DNA of 64,000 bases, from assembly GCA_030533445.1 (NCBI GenBank), contig CM060083.1:26420166-26484165 (forward strand), in the 5' to 3' direction. The translations under genes and the position numbers were made by a program. Source of the stretch: Cyprinodon diabolis (Eukaryota > Chordata > Actinopteri > Cyprinodontiformes > Cyprinodontidae). Each line of letters begins with the position of its first letter. Position 1 is the stretch's first letter. Below are positions 33,151 to 41,794 of this stretch, piece by piece. The notes below the pieces were generated by a model. That model was given only the letters and a program-made list of their open reading frames with translations. It was not told the DNA's origin and searched no databases.

Positions 33151-33614
33151 GAACAGTATCTGCTATTCTTCTTATTAAATATGTTTTAATTAAAATTTTT
33201 AATTTATTTGTCTTTTTTTTTGCCCAACGCTCTAAGCATAGACTGCCCTAAAGCAACTGTTAGGTTTCAGGGCTAATTGTTATTTAAAGGGCCAGTTTAG
33301 GTTTTTGTTTAATAAATCAAATTGTCACGCAGTGCTTTTAAATATTTGTTTAGGTTATCTTCACCTGATAGTAATTCTAGCCCATTTATAGTGTTAGCCA
33401 TGTTTCACAGTTAAATATTCCATGGTGCTTTAGTTCCTGTAAAAATTACAAGGGCAGCCAAAAAGTAAATTTCAGAAAAAATCAATATGTGTCTTACCTT
33501 CTCTTTATCCCTCATAGACCCTTTGCCAAGGATGGACATCTTCACTCCTGTCTCCTCTTGTAATCTTTTCATAGAATTCCCCCGCGGTCCAAGCAGCTTC
33601 CCTACAAAGTTAAA
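2346..33614 (-). CDS. khdrbs2: KHDRBS2 (SLM-1), partial gene: exons 3-6 of a STAR/KH RNA-binding protein
   Basis: Four exons, read right to left: 33498-33614, 13864-14010, 4491-4618 and 2346-2529. Each has an AG acceptor and a GT donor and the phases join without a break (117 and 147 nt in phase 0; 128 nt leaving 2 bases; 184 nt returning to phase 0). The product covers the KH domain, Qua2 region and first part of the RG/proline-rich tail. STAR proteins of the Sam68/SLM group bind U/A-rich RNA in the nucleus and control alternative splicing, mainly in neurons. The paralogue call rests on the residues after the KH domain: [15 protein letters not shown] followed by LNGSDES fits KHDRBS2, whereas KHDRBS3 has IRQAQLQELTYLNGG. 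Missing are the N-terminal Qua1 exons (beyond 64000) and the tyrosine-rich C-terminal exons (before position 1). Paralogue identity comes from remembered family sequence, not a search. Confidence 0.93.
2530..4490 (-). other. KHDRBS2 intron 5, no recognised element
   Basis: About 1.96 kb of AT-rich unique-looking sequence between exons 5 and 6. No coding exon, RNA gene or recognisable transposon was seen on either strand. Confidence 0.6.
4491..4618 (-). CDS. khdrbs2: KHDRBS2 exon 5: Qua2 end and start of RG-rich tail
   Basis: 128 nt: 42 codons plus 2 bases. The acceptor is TTTTCACAG before GACTAC; the donor is ACAAT/GTAAGG. It starts [15 protein letters not shown] and continues through [12 protein letters not shown], which identifies KHDRBS2. 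The final third, where mammals have repeated RG dipeptides, reads [12 protein letters not shown] and has lost most of its arginines. The split codon at the junction (AT plus G from exon 6) gives Met where mammals have Arg. The reading frame is open throughout. Confidence 0.93.
4619..7294 (-). other. KHDRBS2 intron 4, left part
   Basis: AT-rich intron sequence with a (TA)n tract at 5934-5967. A 104-codon plus-strand open frame near 6.1-6.4 kb has no recognisable motif and no splice or promoter context, so I do not call it a gene. Confidence 0.55.
5934..5967. repeat. (AT)n microsatellite
   Basis: Seventeen AT units in intron 4. Confidence 0.97.
7300..8044. mobile_element. Solo LTR of a retrotransposon (745 bp)
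   Basis: It begins TGTCATAA and ends TTATGACA, a perfect 8-bp terminal inverted repeat with the canonical TG...CA ends. It is flanked by a nearly identical 5-bp target duplication (TCAGC at 7295-7299, GCAGC at 8045-8049). The interior is CT-rich and resembles fish gypsy LTRs. No internal coding region or partner LTR is in the window, so it is probably the product of LTR-LTR recombination. The open frames inside it are by-products of the CT-rich composition. Family assignment is inferred; strand is uncertain. Confidence 0.72.
8045..11123 (-). other. KHDRBS2 intron 4, middle part
   Basis: AT-rich intron sequence with short TA runs (for example about 9400-9420). I see no exon or assignable element. 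Confidence 0.55.
11126..12987 (-). mobile_element. Pogo-like (Tc1/mariner superfamily) DNA transposon, copy 1, internally rearranged
   Basis: 1,862 bp, flanked by a TA dinucleotide on each side (11124-11125 and 12988-12989), the target duplication of the Tc1/mariner superfamily. Inverted termini begin CCGTATTTTCAC and continue with repeated AAGGCGCAC motifs. The minus strand carries the C-terminal part of a pogo/Tigger-type DDE transposase. The element is non-autonomous: the N-terminal DNA-binding part is absent and two internal segments are duplicated. Copy 2 at 25558-27419 has exactly the same length and about 6 substitutions by eye. Confidence 0.85.
11895..12445 (-). pseudogene. Pogo/Tigger-type transposase remnant (copy 1)
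   Basis: Reading down the minus strand, one frame gives [17 protein letters not shown], a catalytic-core motif of DDE_1 transposases, then SLLICD, whose Asp lies at the position of the second catalytic Asp. A stop near 12286 follows. After it the frame resumes with [19 protein letters not shown] and [12 protein letters not shown], the conserved C-terminal block. A frameshift near 12040 then moves the reading to the acidic tail [15 protein letters not shown], ending GFD and TAA at 11895-11897. The first catalytic Asp region and the N-terminus are missing. Both copies share the same lesions, so they were mobilised in trans. Confidence 0.8.
12990..13863 (-). other. KHDRBS2 intron 4, right part
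   Basis: Unique-looking intron sequence leading to the donor of exon 4. It includes a short CATCAT run near 13385-13405. No other element was seen. Confidence 0.55.
13864..14010 (-). CDS. khdrbs2: KHDRBS2 exon 4: second half of KH domain and Qua2
   Basis: 147 nt, 49 codons, phase 0 at both ends. The acceptor is a T/A-rich tract ending TACAG before GAAGAAGAG; the donor is CCA/GTAAGT. The translation runs from [15 protein letters not shown] to EEIKKFLVP. It includes the conserved [18 protein letters not shown] segment, which forms the last strand and helix of the extended KH fold, and the start of Qua2. It joins exon 3 through the expected [13 protein letters not shown] sequence. Conservation is close to complete, so the gene is very likely functional. 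Confidence 0.96.
14011..14956 (-). other. KHDRBS2 intron 3, left end
   Basis: AT-rich intron sequence upstream of the exon 4 acceptor, with no recognisable element. Confidence 0.55.
14957..15188 (-). mobile_element. tRNA-derived SINE, 3' part (interrupted by gypsy)
   Basis: On the minus strand this reads the body and tail of a common teleost SINE: TCCTTGGGCTAGACACTTCACCC, a CAGAGGGAC segment, GTGTGTGAGTGAATGGGTGAA, and a terminal TACAGGCCATTTACCAT. Its tRNA-like head lies beyond the gypsy insertion at 24639-24701. The last four bases (CAAG, 15185-15188) are one copy of the gypsy target duplication. The exact family name (V-SINE or SINE_FR-like) is from memory. Confidence 0.72.
15189..16792 (-). 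repeat. Gypsy 3' LTR (1,604 bp)
   Basis: Direct repeat of 23159-24634 with TG...CA ends (TGTAGCAC at the left, GGTTACA at the right). It retains a 121-bp segment (15640-15760) that the other LTR lacks. Near 16200-16250 it contains several interlaced inverted motifs built on TTAGCATGCTAA. Confidence 0.95.
16793..16805 (-). other. Polypurine tract of the gypsy element
   Basis: On the transcript strand this reads AAGGGGGGGATAG, abutting the 3' LTR directly. This is the expected position of the plus-strand primer. Confidence 0.85.
17002..18156 (-). pseudogene. Gypsy integrase, C-terminal part with repeated acidic tail
   Basis: 384-codon open frame continuing the integrase after a small deletion. 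The first residues belong to the core: [21 protein letters not shown], with the third catalytic acid (Glu) at about residue 43. The middle is the basic C-terminal domain (about 110-220: [24 protein letters not shown]). The last 130 residues are acidic and Ser/Thr-rich and include four tandem 6-residue units of the type [12 protein letters not shown]. No chromodomain is evident. The true reading begins in a different frame upstream, so this ORF's first Met is not a start. Confidence 0.92.
17192..17263 (-). repeat. 18-bp tandem repeat, 4 units, in the integrase tail
   Basis: Four units starting at 17192, 17210, 17228 and 17246. The unit is AAGTTGTCACTTCCAGGT with CATCC/CTTCC variants. It encodes six residues per unit, so unit number can change without a frameshift. 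Confidence 0.95.
17915..19780 (-). pseudogene. Gypsy RNase H and integrase N-terminal/core region
   Basis: 621-codon frame. About residues 15-90 are the RT connection ([24 protein letters not shown]). RNase H follows with HTDAS (Asp about 144), KLEFLAL (Glu about 185), MTDSNPL (Asp about 211) and SDADGLSR. The integrase zinc finger is His426-His431 and Cys461-Cys464, typical HHCC spacing. The integrase core has Asp about 492 (CMDFLS) and Asp about 551 (HSDQG). After DQG the frame goes off: a deletion near 18135 moves the remainder, including the catalytic Glu, to the next frame. The residues before about 12 are out-of-frame read-in. Confidence 0.94.
19704..21056 (-). pseudogene. Gypsy protease C-terminus and reverse transcriptase
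   Basis: 450-codon frame. The first part (to about residue 130) completes the retropepsin and linker region. RT follows with [21 protein letters not shown], the first catalytic Asp at 336 ([13 protein letters not shown]), [15 protein letters not shown] and the active-site box VIVFLDDI (about 396-402). Upstream the frame is continuous with the protease except for a TAA at 21069-21071. Downstream, seven A residues on the plus strand (19742-19748) shift the frame after KCTFF, and the true continuation is the RNase H frame. Confidence 0.95.
21057..21404 (-). pseudogene. Gypsy pol N-terminus: retropepsin-like protease
   Basis: The pol frame entered by the -1 frameshift begins at 21404 and runs into the protease. 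The active-site motif is LLDTGSQVT at about 21215, followed by a GANGQCVPY segment. Two in-frame stops break it: TAA at 21318-21320 and TAA at 21069-21071. The second is one base from a leucine codon. Translation from the Met at 21305 would give only a 78-residue piece. Confidence 0.88.
21348..21412 (-). promoter_or_regulatory. -1 programmed ribosomal frameshift signal between gag and pol
   Basis: On the transcript, gag ends GCT TTA AAC TGA, which contains the heptamer T TTA AAC in zero frame (21404-21410). Slippage by -1 enters CTG AAA TCT, exactly the pol frame. Nine bases later there is an 8-bp stem with one bulged A (arms 21387-21394 and 21370-21378). Its loop holds GGGAC (21380-21384), which can pair with GTCCC (21348-21352), giving an H-type pseudoknot. 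Folding was done by eye. Confidence 0.85.
21401..22390 (-). pseudogene. Gypsy gag, C-terminal part: capsid and zinc knuckle
   Basis: This frame opens at about 22390 and continues to TGA at 21401-21403. It begins in the conserved capsid segment ([13 protein letters not shown], then [10 protein letters not shown]) and covers the alpha-helical capsid ([28 protein letters not shown]). It ends with a CCHC knuckle [14 protein letters not shown] (C-X2-C-X4-H-X4-C) in a lysine-rich context. The first ATG in this frame is internal; the true N-terminus is the other gag frame. The stop overlaps the frameshift site. Confidence 0.93.
22357..23073 (-). pseudogene. Gypsy gag, N-terminal part (PNMA-like)
   Basis: The ATG at 23071-23073 starts [19 protein letters not shown], a short RRM-like N-terminal domain shared by fish gypsy Gag and the PNMA family. 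The frame extends upstream through the primer site, so an earlier Met at 23166 is implausible. A proline/serine-rich linker with repeated HQTEI motifs follows (about residues 170-200). The frame ends at TAA 22357-22359, where the capsid continues in another frame. No slippery heptamer lies in the short overlap, so this looks like a mutation. Confidence 0.85.
23135..23152 (-). other. Primer-binding site, complementary to tRNA-Arg 3' end
   Basis: On the transcript strand TGGCGAGCCAGCCAGGAG starts six bases after the 5' LTR. It is the complement of the CCA-tailed 3' end of vertebrate tRNA-Arg(ACG) as I recall that tRNA: 18 of 18 bases. Minus-strand DNA synthesis would start here. Confidence 0.85.
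23159..24634 (-). repeat. Gypsy 5' LTR (1,476 bp)
   Basis: Matches 15189-16792 along its length except for a 121-bp deletion after CTTCATAAAT and a few small indels and substitutions. It carries the TG...CA termini and abuts the primer-binding site leader. Confidence 0.95.
24639..24701 (-). mobile_element. tRNA-derived SINE, 5' tRNA-like head
   Basis: On the minus strand GGTTCAAGCCC matches the RNA polymerase III B box, and GTGGCGTCGGG is a degenerate A-box region. This is the head of the SINE whose body lies at 14957-15188. The CAAG at 24635-24638 is the second copy of the gypsy target duplication. It is not a functional tRNA gene: the cloverleaf is not intact. Confidence 0.72.
25374..25475 (+). 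other. Short ORF in the centre of the fold-back element
   Basis: A 33-codon frame, starting [14 protein letters not shown] in the unpaired centre and running into the right arm. It may be the remnant of the first exon of an autonomous relative or of a captured gene. Nothing shows that it is translated, and I do not recognise the protein. Confidence 0.3.
25558..27419 (-). mobile_element. Pogo-like DNA transposon, copy 2
   Basis: 1,862 bp, flanked by TA (25556-25557 and 27420-27421). It has the same structure as copy 1, with about six substitutions seen by eye, all in the first 600 bp. Removing it with one TA restores an uninterrupted sequence that mirrors the other arm of the fold-back element, so the insertion is clean. 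Its left end reads CCATATTTTC where copy 1 has CCGTATTTTC. Confidence 0.88.
26327..26877 (-). pseudogene. Pogo/Tigger-type transposase remnant (copy 2)
   Basis: Same remnant as at 11895-12445: [14 protein letters not shown] core, [15 protein letters not shown] block and acidic tail, with the same stop and the same frameshift. The lesions therefore pre-date the last transposition. Confidence 0.8.
32281..32345 (+). mobile_element. Truncated LINE 3' tail
   Basis: CCCCATTGTGGGACAATAAAG followed by short pyrimidine/TAT units resembles the 3' ends of fish non-LTR retrotransposons. Only the tail is present. Confidence 0.4.
33113..33147. repeat. (TA)n microsatellite
   Basis: About 17 TA units, some 350 bp upstream of the exon 3 donor on the plus-strand map. 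Confidence 0.97.
33498..33614 (-). CDS. khdrbs2: KHDRBS2 exon 3: first half of the KH domain
   Basis: 117 nt, 39 codons, phase 0 at both ends. The acceptor is a pyrimidine-rich tract ending CTCAG before TTTAAC; the donor is AAG/GTAAGA. The translation starts [14 protein letters not shown] and ends SMRDKEK. It contains the GPRG loop (about residues 9-12), the RNA-contacting signature of KH domains, and the STAR-specific segment [13 protein letters not shown]. Compared with the mammalian protein as I remember it, it has conservative changes (NSM for NSL, TGV for TGA, DKEK for DKAK). An upstream in-frame ATG lies in intron sequence and is not a start. Confidence 0.95.
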
Positions 33615-36600
33615 CTGAGACATAGGAGAGAAGAAAAACATTAAGAAACAAGCAGCTCACTGATTCTTTCAATACATTGGCAGAGCCCAAATGTTAGAAA
33701 AAGCTAAGTGATTTAAAGAGGAATGTCACTAAACGAGTGTTGGATGTAATGCAAATTTGATCATTCCAGTAAAAGGGTTAACCATAAAAGACATTTGCTG
33801 GCCATTAGTCATCTTGTATCAATAAAATCTCACATTCCAGTCGCTGTGAGAGAAAAAGGCTGTAATGTAACCTGTAATAAATCAATATCCTTCTTGTCTT
33901 TGCAGCGTGCATCATAGGTGAGTGTGATTCTCATCTGCACTCCAGGATGACATACTGTATGTGTGCATCCCTCAACTGGACTATGCCCTTGCTAGTGATG
34001 TTTTGTATCAGCATTCACCATCCATGTTGTATTGCTGGAATAAAAAAAGAGGGCACATGGACTCAAACCAATAACGTTCTCGAAACAACTCCAGAGGTCA
34101 GCACTGAGATAAAGTCAGAAATAATGAGTTCCCATCCCAGTGGGAAATTAAGTTATACTATCCAGATGACAAACCGTTAGATTCAAGCCTCCAGGCGCTG
34201 TCTATCATTTGCCTTCATACTATGCACCAGCTCAGGTTCATGTAAAACTATTGCAAAAGTATTCATATAATTTGGAACATTTTCCAATTTCTGGTTTTCT
34301 ACAACCACAAACTTTGATATTTTATGTGACAGATCAACACAAAAGAGCACATAATCTATAAGTAAAAAGAAAAAGATACATGGTTTTCAAATTCTTTAAA
34401 AACGAAAGCTGAGAAGTAGATAACAGGGTTATCTACTGAAATAGGCAGTCTATGAATACAGCATTTGTCCATGACTGACTTTCTGGGTTTTATTAGCAAA
34501 AAACTTTGTTATAAGTTTGTGCAGGCATCAGTTGTGGGCATATTTGTCTGTCTCTCTGTTGCTTATTTAAATATTGATATAGAAATTAAAAAATATATTG
34601 TGGTATATGTTTTGGCCATATAAACCCAGCTCTGATTTAGTCTAATTACACTGCTACCCCTAAATAAAACCAGGGCAACAATTGCTCCCACTAGATATGA
34701 GCTGTTTCAAAAATGGAATCAATCTTCGAGTTAATTAATCAGAGTATACAGTTTATTGTTTTCCTAAAGTAATGGATAAAAACATTAGTGAATAAACGGC
34801 ATTATGTTGTGGGGAAATTTGAGTATTGACATAAAACAAGATCCCGGTGTCTGAAGAACACAGAACTGGAAACCTGTCTGGATATAAACCATCTCTACTA
34901 CAGTACATTATTAATCAGAGAAGCAGCCTAGAGACGGATAACTCTGGACGAGCTGCAGCAATACACAGCTCTGGTGGAAATCTATCTACACAACTATTAG
35001 CCATGCTTCTCATGATCTAGAGTTTTATAAAGGACCGGCGAGAAAAGAGTTCTTTATTCTGGTTAGATAAGAGAAATATTATACAGTTTGGTTTCTTTGT
35101 AAAGTGTTTGTAGTGAAAAGAATATATATTTTTCTAATTTCTTATCAGAAACCAGCTGAAATATAGTTTGTCTTTAAAATCTTATGTATGAAATAGTCCG
35201 ATTTCGTGTAGAAGGGAACTGGTGTAAAAGGAAAAGATTTAACACTTGGCCAAAGTGATAATATTCCAGCAGGACAATTACCCTAAAGCAGAACAATAAG
35301 AAATTGGATAGATAACAGGATGCTGATATCTGAAAAAAGTCATTCAATAATTCAGACAGAATCACATTAAGAATGTTAATTTTTGTATCACTTCACAATT
35401 ATCTATATCCTTGAGACGGTCTACAGATGAGATGGTCAACATAATAATAACATATGGATTGTCCTCACACACACATTCATAGAGCTAACACCACTTAAAC
35501 GCACTTTCCATCTAAAGCTGTATATAATCTGTAAATCTTTTATCTGCTATTATCTTTCATTATTTACCCTGTATTATACCATCACTAAAACATATCTATA
35601 TATCCATATCCTAACTTTCATGTATAATCTATATATAGTTTTTATTTTATTTTTTTTATTTTATAGCCTGTTACATTTACTCTCTGTTTATGTATACATT
35701 TATAGTCAACAAATACATAATCTCTGTGCACATGTAAATAAATATTTCTATCCTGTTTAGCACTTCTGGATAGATGGAAACTACTCTCTGTTGCTTTGTA
35801 TTTGTGACAGTGTAATGACAATAAAGTTTAACTCTATCCTATTCTATTCTATCAAAGGTTTTTGGTTGAATTGTCTCAAAATAAGTTCAAGAAGTATGAA
35901 TAATTTTGCAAGCCATCACGCTTGGTTATTGGTAGGATGAGCTGTGATTAATTTAAGAGGTAAATTTATAAAACAATCTCAACGTTTTAGATTTAGATAA
36001 ACTTTTAGGCCAGAGGAAACAAAGTTACAGTGTTATGATATGAAAAACATTTCTGACTTTCAAAAGTTAGTTGCCTGATATAATATAATAAAAGTTCATC
36101 TTCAGAGCTGAACAGGTGGTCAGTCCTTCTCTCTGCAGCTCAGTCTGGCTAACCCCTAAATGAAATTAACCTTCGCAGAATGCATCATATCCTGCTGTCC
36201 ATGAACAGCTAATAACTCACTGCCAGCTGTGTGTGGCTGCTTCAAGTCAACTTCAATGACTGCACACTCAGCTTCTTTCATGAACATCATTAACATCTTG
36301 TGTGAGTGATGCAACTCTGATAGGTAAAAGCCAGGGGTGCATAGATAAAGCCAATAAAAATGAAAAAAAAAAAAAAAATAATAATAATACAGGGAAAAAA
36401 AGGCAACGGGAAGCATTCTTGCTGTCCTTGCTTGTCTTCTGATCTTGGTGATTAAGGCACTTCTGCTGATGTCTTCCTTCACTGGTGCTGCTGTGACAGG
36501 ACTATCCTGTGGCTGGCAGGGAGCTAAAGAGCAGATGGCCGCTGCAGTTACAGCAGGAATAATCTCACTGGGCGGTAGAAGAAGAATGGCCTGTTTTCAT

Positions 36601-38868
36601 TAAGCTAATGAATGTCTTGAGTCTGTCCGCTGCTCCACTGTGAGCAATTTAAGCTCCAGAAAGGGTATGTGTGGTGTTAAATGAGGTTTAAAATGATGAT
36701 ATGTACCCCCTATCGTCTCAGCAATGATAACGCTGCAGATATTAGAAGAAAGCGTGTTGTGAATGCAGCAATTATGCACAAAAGAGTCTTTAAACAATGA
36801 ACAAATATTACATTACAAAGTGGGCACACAGTTCTGCCTAATGTGTTTAACTGAATACATTCTCCAAGAAATCAAAATATTTCACTGAGAGCCTGGAGAG
36901 ATAATTTTAATATATTTAAATGTCTAAGCCTTTAAAGCTAATTTTAGATGCAGTTCTGTTTGGAAAGGGCATAAAACAGTGGCTGGAGGTTAAGTCGCAT
37001 TGCACCAATGTGAATCTACAAATTTGACAATGCAGCTGAGCAAAGCACATTTTACCAGACACTCTATGCCTGAGGCATTTTTTTTGCATGTGTAATTTTG
37101 ACCAAAGATCCCATTGACTTCATAGAAGAACAATCCTTGTCTTACAGTGTGCAAATAGACAAAAGACCGGCAAACGGAAGCTCCCCTATAGCAGTTACAC
37201 TAAACAGATATAGAATATGTAACATAACAGAAAGCAATCTGCACAAAAAGTATTAAAAGTACTCAGAATGCATCTTACCTAGAAACTTTCATTTAAGACA
37301 TCTGTTGTTGTCTGAGCAATACATTTGTTGCAGATTTCCATTTGCAATGCCATCTATCCTGCCACTCATTTTATTTATTTTAATATTTGGTGCACGACAT
37401 AAACAAACTGTGCTTAGATCACACAGTTTGCATTTACAGTATGCTAAAAAGGAGCTGAAAGTCTTTGTGACTTTAGAGGAGGCATGTTTAGTCTTGCAGT
37501 GAAGCATTTGGAATTTACAACTCCCCACTGATTCCAACAATCATCACAAGATGTTTGTGGCGAATTGCTGTTGAAATTAGATATTTACATGCTATTTAAG
37601 CTTATGTTGTGCATGTATCACACAAAGTTGTTCAGTTTGGGTGTAGTTAAGATTACAATATTATTTTTAATCGTCAGAAATTTCAGCTGGGTCTTGGCTA
37701 TGTATAGGGGATACCAAATATGTACATAGCCAAAGGTCTTGGCTATGTATTTCACAACATTTGAATTAAGAAGAGGATTACTTCTAAAAACATTTTAGGA
37801 AAACACTCAAACACATTGCTATCATGGGTGACATAATGGTATAATAAAGATATGTCAGCCGGTATAACTTTTCAGACGGGAGATACGTTAAGTATCTCAG
37901 ATATATTCACATATTGACATGAAATGTAATATTAGGAATTAAAGATCATGAAAAGATGTTGGCTAAAATTGTCTTTATATAAAGTATAACAAGCCTTGTA
38001 CCATCATATGCTGGAATGCCATTCAGCAAAGAAGAGGTGTTTAATGCTAGTAATGGCCTTATTAATAAACTCACCCAGAATATTTCTATCAAACTGCATC
38101 AAATTTAGCTGCAGTTTACCGTGGTGGCCAATAATTCCTGGTGATGATGTGCAATAAGCGGCAACCACTTCATTAGCCTGAATTACAGAAGAATTTAGAG
38201 GTAGAAGTTGGAGTTCTCACACAGTTTATTTAAGAGAACTGGTACTGATAGAGAACTCAGATTGTTTACTAAGCACACTTATTACCTATGAACAGTAAGT
38301 TCATCATCCACAGAAAACACTATAGAAAGTCAGGGCCTTGCTTATTGATAGAAATACATGTAATATGTCTATTTATGCAACAACTTTTAACTATGCTACT
38401 ATTTGCTATTTTTAGATGGTGTAAATGACAGCAAGCTGTGCTGCAGGTGAGGACGATTAAAGATTTTATTGTTTGCACCCATTTACATTGTTGGCATATG
38501 AAGCTGCTTCAGTTTAAAAAGGTGTGCTCAGCTGATTTGCACAAGCATCATACACCATCCATTCAATCACAGAGCACTGTAACTGTTTTTTCCTTTTTAT
38601 TCCATGTATTTGTGAGGGTTGCATTAACACCGTGAATAACTACAGAAAAATGTAGTTTATAAGATATTCACTACATTTAAGCAGTGACATAGCCAAATCA
38701 TTTTCATAGGGGTGGACAAGCAGGGACCAATGTGCACTGAGGGGTGGCCAAAAAAGTATTTGGTTGCCAAAACCAGTCTAGGGTCAATCTACACAATCAT
38801 GCTTTTCCTAGAACTATTGCTATTTACATATATATGCTGTTTATATTGAGTTCTAGCTTCGAGTTACA
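33615..38868 (-). other. KHDRBS2 intron 2, left part
   Basis: Intron sequence beyond the exon 3 acceptor. It contains a LINE-like tail at about 35.7-35.86 kb and an A-rich/AAT tract at about 36364-36390. The expected upstream exon (ending in the VKQYPK segment) was looked for on the minus strand and not found. Confidence 0.55.
35690..35856 (+). mobile_element. Truncated LINE 3' tail
   Basis: GTGTAATGACAATAAAGTTTAA followed by repeated ATTCT/ATCCT pentamers is the usual 3' end of several fish LINE families. No coding part was recognised upstream. Confidence 0.45.
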
Positions 38869-38869
38869 T

Positions 38870-39475
38870 CTCTATTCTCCCACACTGCAGAATTAGTTCA
38901 ATCACTAACGCTATTCTCTCTCTGCTTTTTCTAATAGTAGCTTCATCTGGTTTGTTCCTGTTAGTCTGTGATGCCATCCTGGAGAGAAATATCAGCTGTG
39001 TTGCTGCCATCCACACCTTTGTTTATAGATGTTCGAGATTGGCCTGTTTTTCAGTGTAGTCCTGTTTCTCTGACTGTGAATGGCTAGAACATCCTCTGAC
39101 ATGGGAGCTGACTCAGAGCTTGTCTGCCTGGCTGTGTGTTTCCTGGATGGGGCCGCCTGTGGAGCTGGTTTACAGTTGCCTTTTGTATCTCTGCCTCTTA
39201 CTTTATGTCTGCTTCTGTCTCCTTGAACCCCAGTCGGCCTCGGCAGATGGCCGATCACACTGAGTCGGGTTCTGCTGGAGGTTTATTCCTGGTAAAAGGG
39301 AGGTTTTCCTTTCCACTGTCGCTACAACCATGCTTAGTGTGAGGGGATGCCTTCGAGTCAATGAGTCGATGAAACAACTGGGTTTTTATACATAGAAATC
39401 TTGAAACAATTTGACTGTGTGATCTGGTTGAATTGTAAAGTGCCTTGAGATGACAGGTGTTGTGCAGTCTTTGGA
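38870..39475 (+). mobile_element. L2/Maui-type LINE, 5'-truncated copy (3' UTR only)
   Basis: Matches the 3' UTR of the larger L2 copy (about 46110-46680): CTGCAGAATTAGTTCAATC, CTGCCTGGCTGTGTGTTTCC, CCCAGTCGGCCTCGGCAGAT, and GTGCCTTGAGATGACA near the end. It lacks the last bases of the element. Small open frames here are shared with the other copy and are not genes. Confidence 0.85.
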
Positions 39476-41794
39476 GGTTTTGTGTGAACCTAGACCTGTA
39501 CAACTCCTTAGAAGGTGGAAAGGTCAACATAGACAATTGTATGACAATCTGGACCTGTCCTGTCCTGTCACAGTGTCTACAGCAATAATCCTCAAAGCTC
39601 TTATTATTTGAGCTGTGTAAACTATGGAAGTTTATTTTTTAACCAAAGACACTGATTGCTTGTGGCTGAACAAGTCTGTGTGTTGCAAATGAAATTTATT
39701 GCCAATCGCAGTGGCTGATTATTTAAAGCCTGAGAGAGATTCCTGTATTCCATTGTTTTCAGCCTTCCATGATCCGGTGTTTCACACTCCAAACTCAATG
39801 GGAAAGCAAAACCAATAAAAATCATCAATCATTCATCAAGGGTATCCTCAGAAAATATCTGAAATTATTGTAGAAAATAAATCAAAGCAGCCTCAAGGTG
39901 ACTTAAGGTGCCAAACTAACATATTTCCATGCTTCAGTATAAGGTCAGTTCCATAAAAAGCAAAAAATATTGACAAAGCACAACAGCAACACATATTGAG
40001 CAATAGAACAGCATTTAATCTCATGGGCTTGGAAATGTACTGCCCTTTTATGAGGTGCACTGGGGCCAGTCAACACGTCCTGAGGCACTTACTGCCAGGT
40101 TAGTGAGCTGTGCTATTGGGGAAATCCAGGTCCTGTGTGATAGGAGGATTAAAGCCTCAAGCAGAAGTTAGTGCTTTAATGACAGCTGTGGAGGACTTGG
40201 TGAAGAGTTTGTCAAAGAAGCCTTTTGCTACAGCTTCACAGATAATAATGAAAGCCGATGAGCGGCTACTCGAGTTCTCTGTGAAGGGAACAAGATTTAC
40301 TCTACTTGGAAAAGGATTTTAAAGAAATGATCAGAATCAGTATAACCTCAGAAGTTTCTGATCTCTGCTAACCAGGAAACTGAAAAGCTTGATCTATACA
40401 AACGTGAAGTCTCAATTTAGCAATATGAGCATCTCTTGTAATTACGTAATATGGGCTTTGCTGGATTATATGCTGAAGTTTTTGCAGAGTAAAAGTATTT
40501 ACTCTTCACCCTCAGCTTCTACATGTGAAATCAGCTTATAATGCTGAAGTCCTGCTAAGCTTCAAAAGCTGTTTAGGACTGAGAAACTAATCAACAGCAT
40601 TTTACACAGCAGCAGCGTTTATTTTAGAACATCAGCTATTTTCTACATTAGAGAAAAACAGAAATCTAAAAACAGAGCTCTAAAGCAAACATATCAAAAG
40701 TATGGTGGAAATGTCCATGTTTAAATTCACTAAATCTCAAAAGAGCATAAATAATTTCAATGTTATTAATAAATATTTTAAATATTGATAATATTATAAT
40801 AAAGACTTTTAAATCAATGTAAGTTGTAATCCTCATGGGAAGTGAAACACCATCCAATTGATTAAACACATTACTGGCATAGTAAGAATGAATGCATCAC
40901 ACATTAGATTTATAAAAATATTCAATATAGAATAATTCAGTTCAAAAACTATTTATTAATCCAAAAGGTGAATTACAGCTAACTTATTATAGATTTTTTT
41001 TAAACAAGTTTTACTTTGGCAGGAAGGACCTCCTGTAGAGGTATGTTTAGCTGCAGCTCTGAGAATCCTCTGACTGAAGATACTCTGTTGTTTCACAACA
41101 GAGAATGCTCGGGGTGGTTAGTGCTGTTCATTTTATAAAGAATTATTCGTTCCAAAACAGAACTGGCTTTCAATTGCTTGTTAAGCTTCTTATAGTCATT
41201 TGCACTGATACTCCTATCCCAACAGATGATTGCAGAAGAGATCACATTCCACAGATTTAAAGAAGATATGCCGCAGCTTGCTGCAAACCGGGAGGACCTA
41301 AGGGAAAGAGCAGATTTAGGACATGAAGGACCTAAGCTTAAAAAAAAATTTGGGGTCAAAATAAGGTGGGAGGTTTGCTGTAGCCTATGTGATGTATGTG
41401 TTCTTGGTATTAGCAAAAAAAAAAAATAATTTTATAACTCTTCTTCATTTACTTACCTAAATATTTTATTATTTGTCGTGTTTTTCCCCTTCCCCTTTGA
41501 CTGAAAACTAACAGCTTTTATATGAGAAAACCATATCCACTGTCATTGCTGTTTGTCAGAAGCAGCATCACCATTGTGCTACTTCAGTTCTCCCATCCTC
41601 TTGACAATGTTTTATTTTGCCATAAAACAATTTTAAGCTGATAAGCACACTGCATTTTGTTAAATGAAAGATTTCAGATTTCCTCTGCAAGGTCTAAGGT
41701 AGACCCATTCAGTTCCCACAAATAAAAAAGAAAACAGTTCTTTATTTTATATCCATCAGATGTGCTTAAGCATTAGTGGTGCCAAGCAAGCCCC
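39476..41794 (-). other. KHDRBS2 intron 2, between two L2 copies
   Basis: About 2.3 kb of AT-rich sequence. Plus-strand frames of 60-70 codons at 40.1 and 41.2 kb have no recognisable domains or splice context. Confidence 0.5.

Larger units (their letters stand above)
27688..33497 (-). other. KHDRBS2 intron 3, right part
   Basis: About 5.8 kb of AT-rich intron. A 12-C homopolymer lies at about 31298-31309. A LINE-like 3' tail (CCCCATTGTGGGACAATAAA followed by short TAT repeats) is at about 32290-32345. A (TA)n tract is at 33113-33147. No exon or RNA gene was recognised. Confidence 0.55.

Noticed and set aside
33620..33641. Met codons just upstream of KHDRBS2 exon 3 as a possible translation start
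   Set aside because: They lie in the intron, before a clear CAG acceptor; homologues enter this exon in frame from exon 2.
36156..36482. 108-codon minus-strand open frame with a Phe/Tyr-rich stretch
   Set aside because: The hydrophobic part is the translation of an A/T-rich simple sequence.
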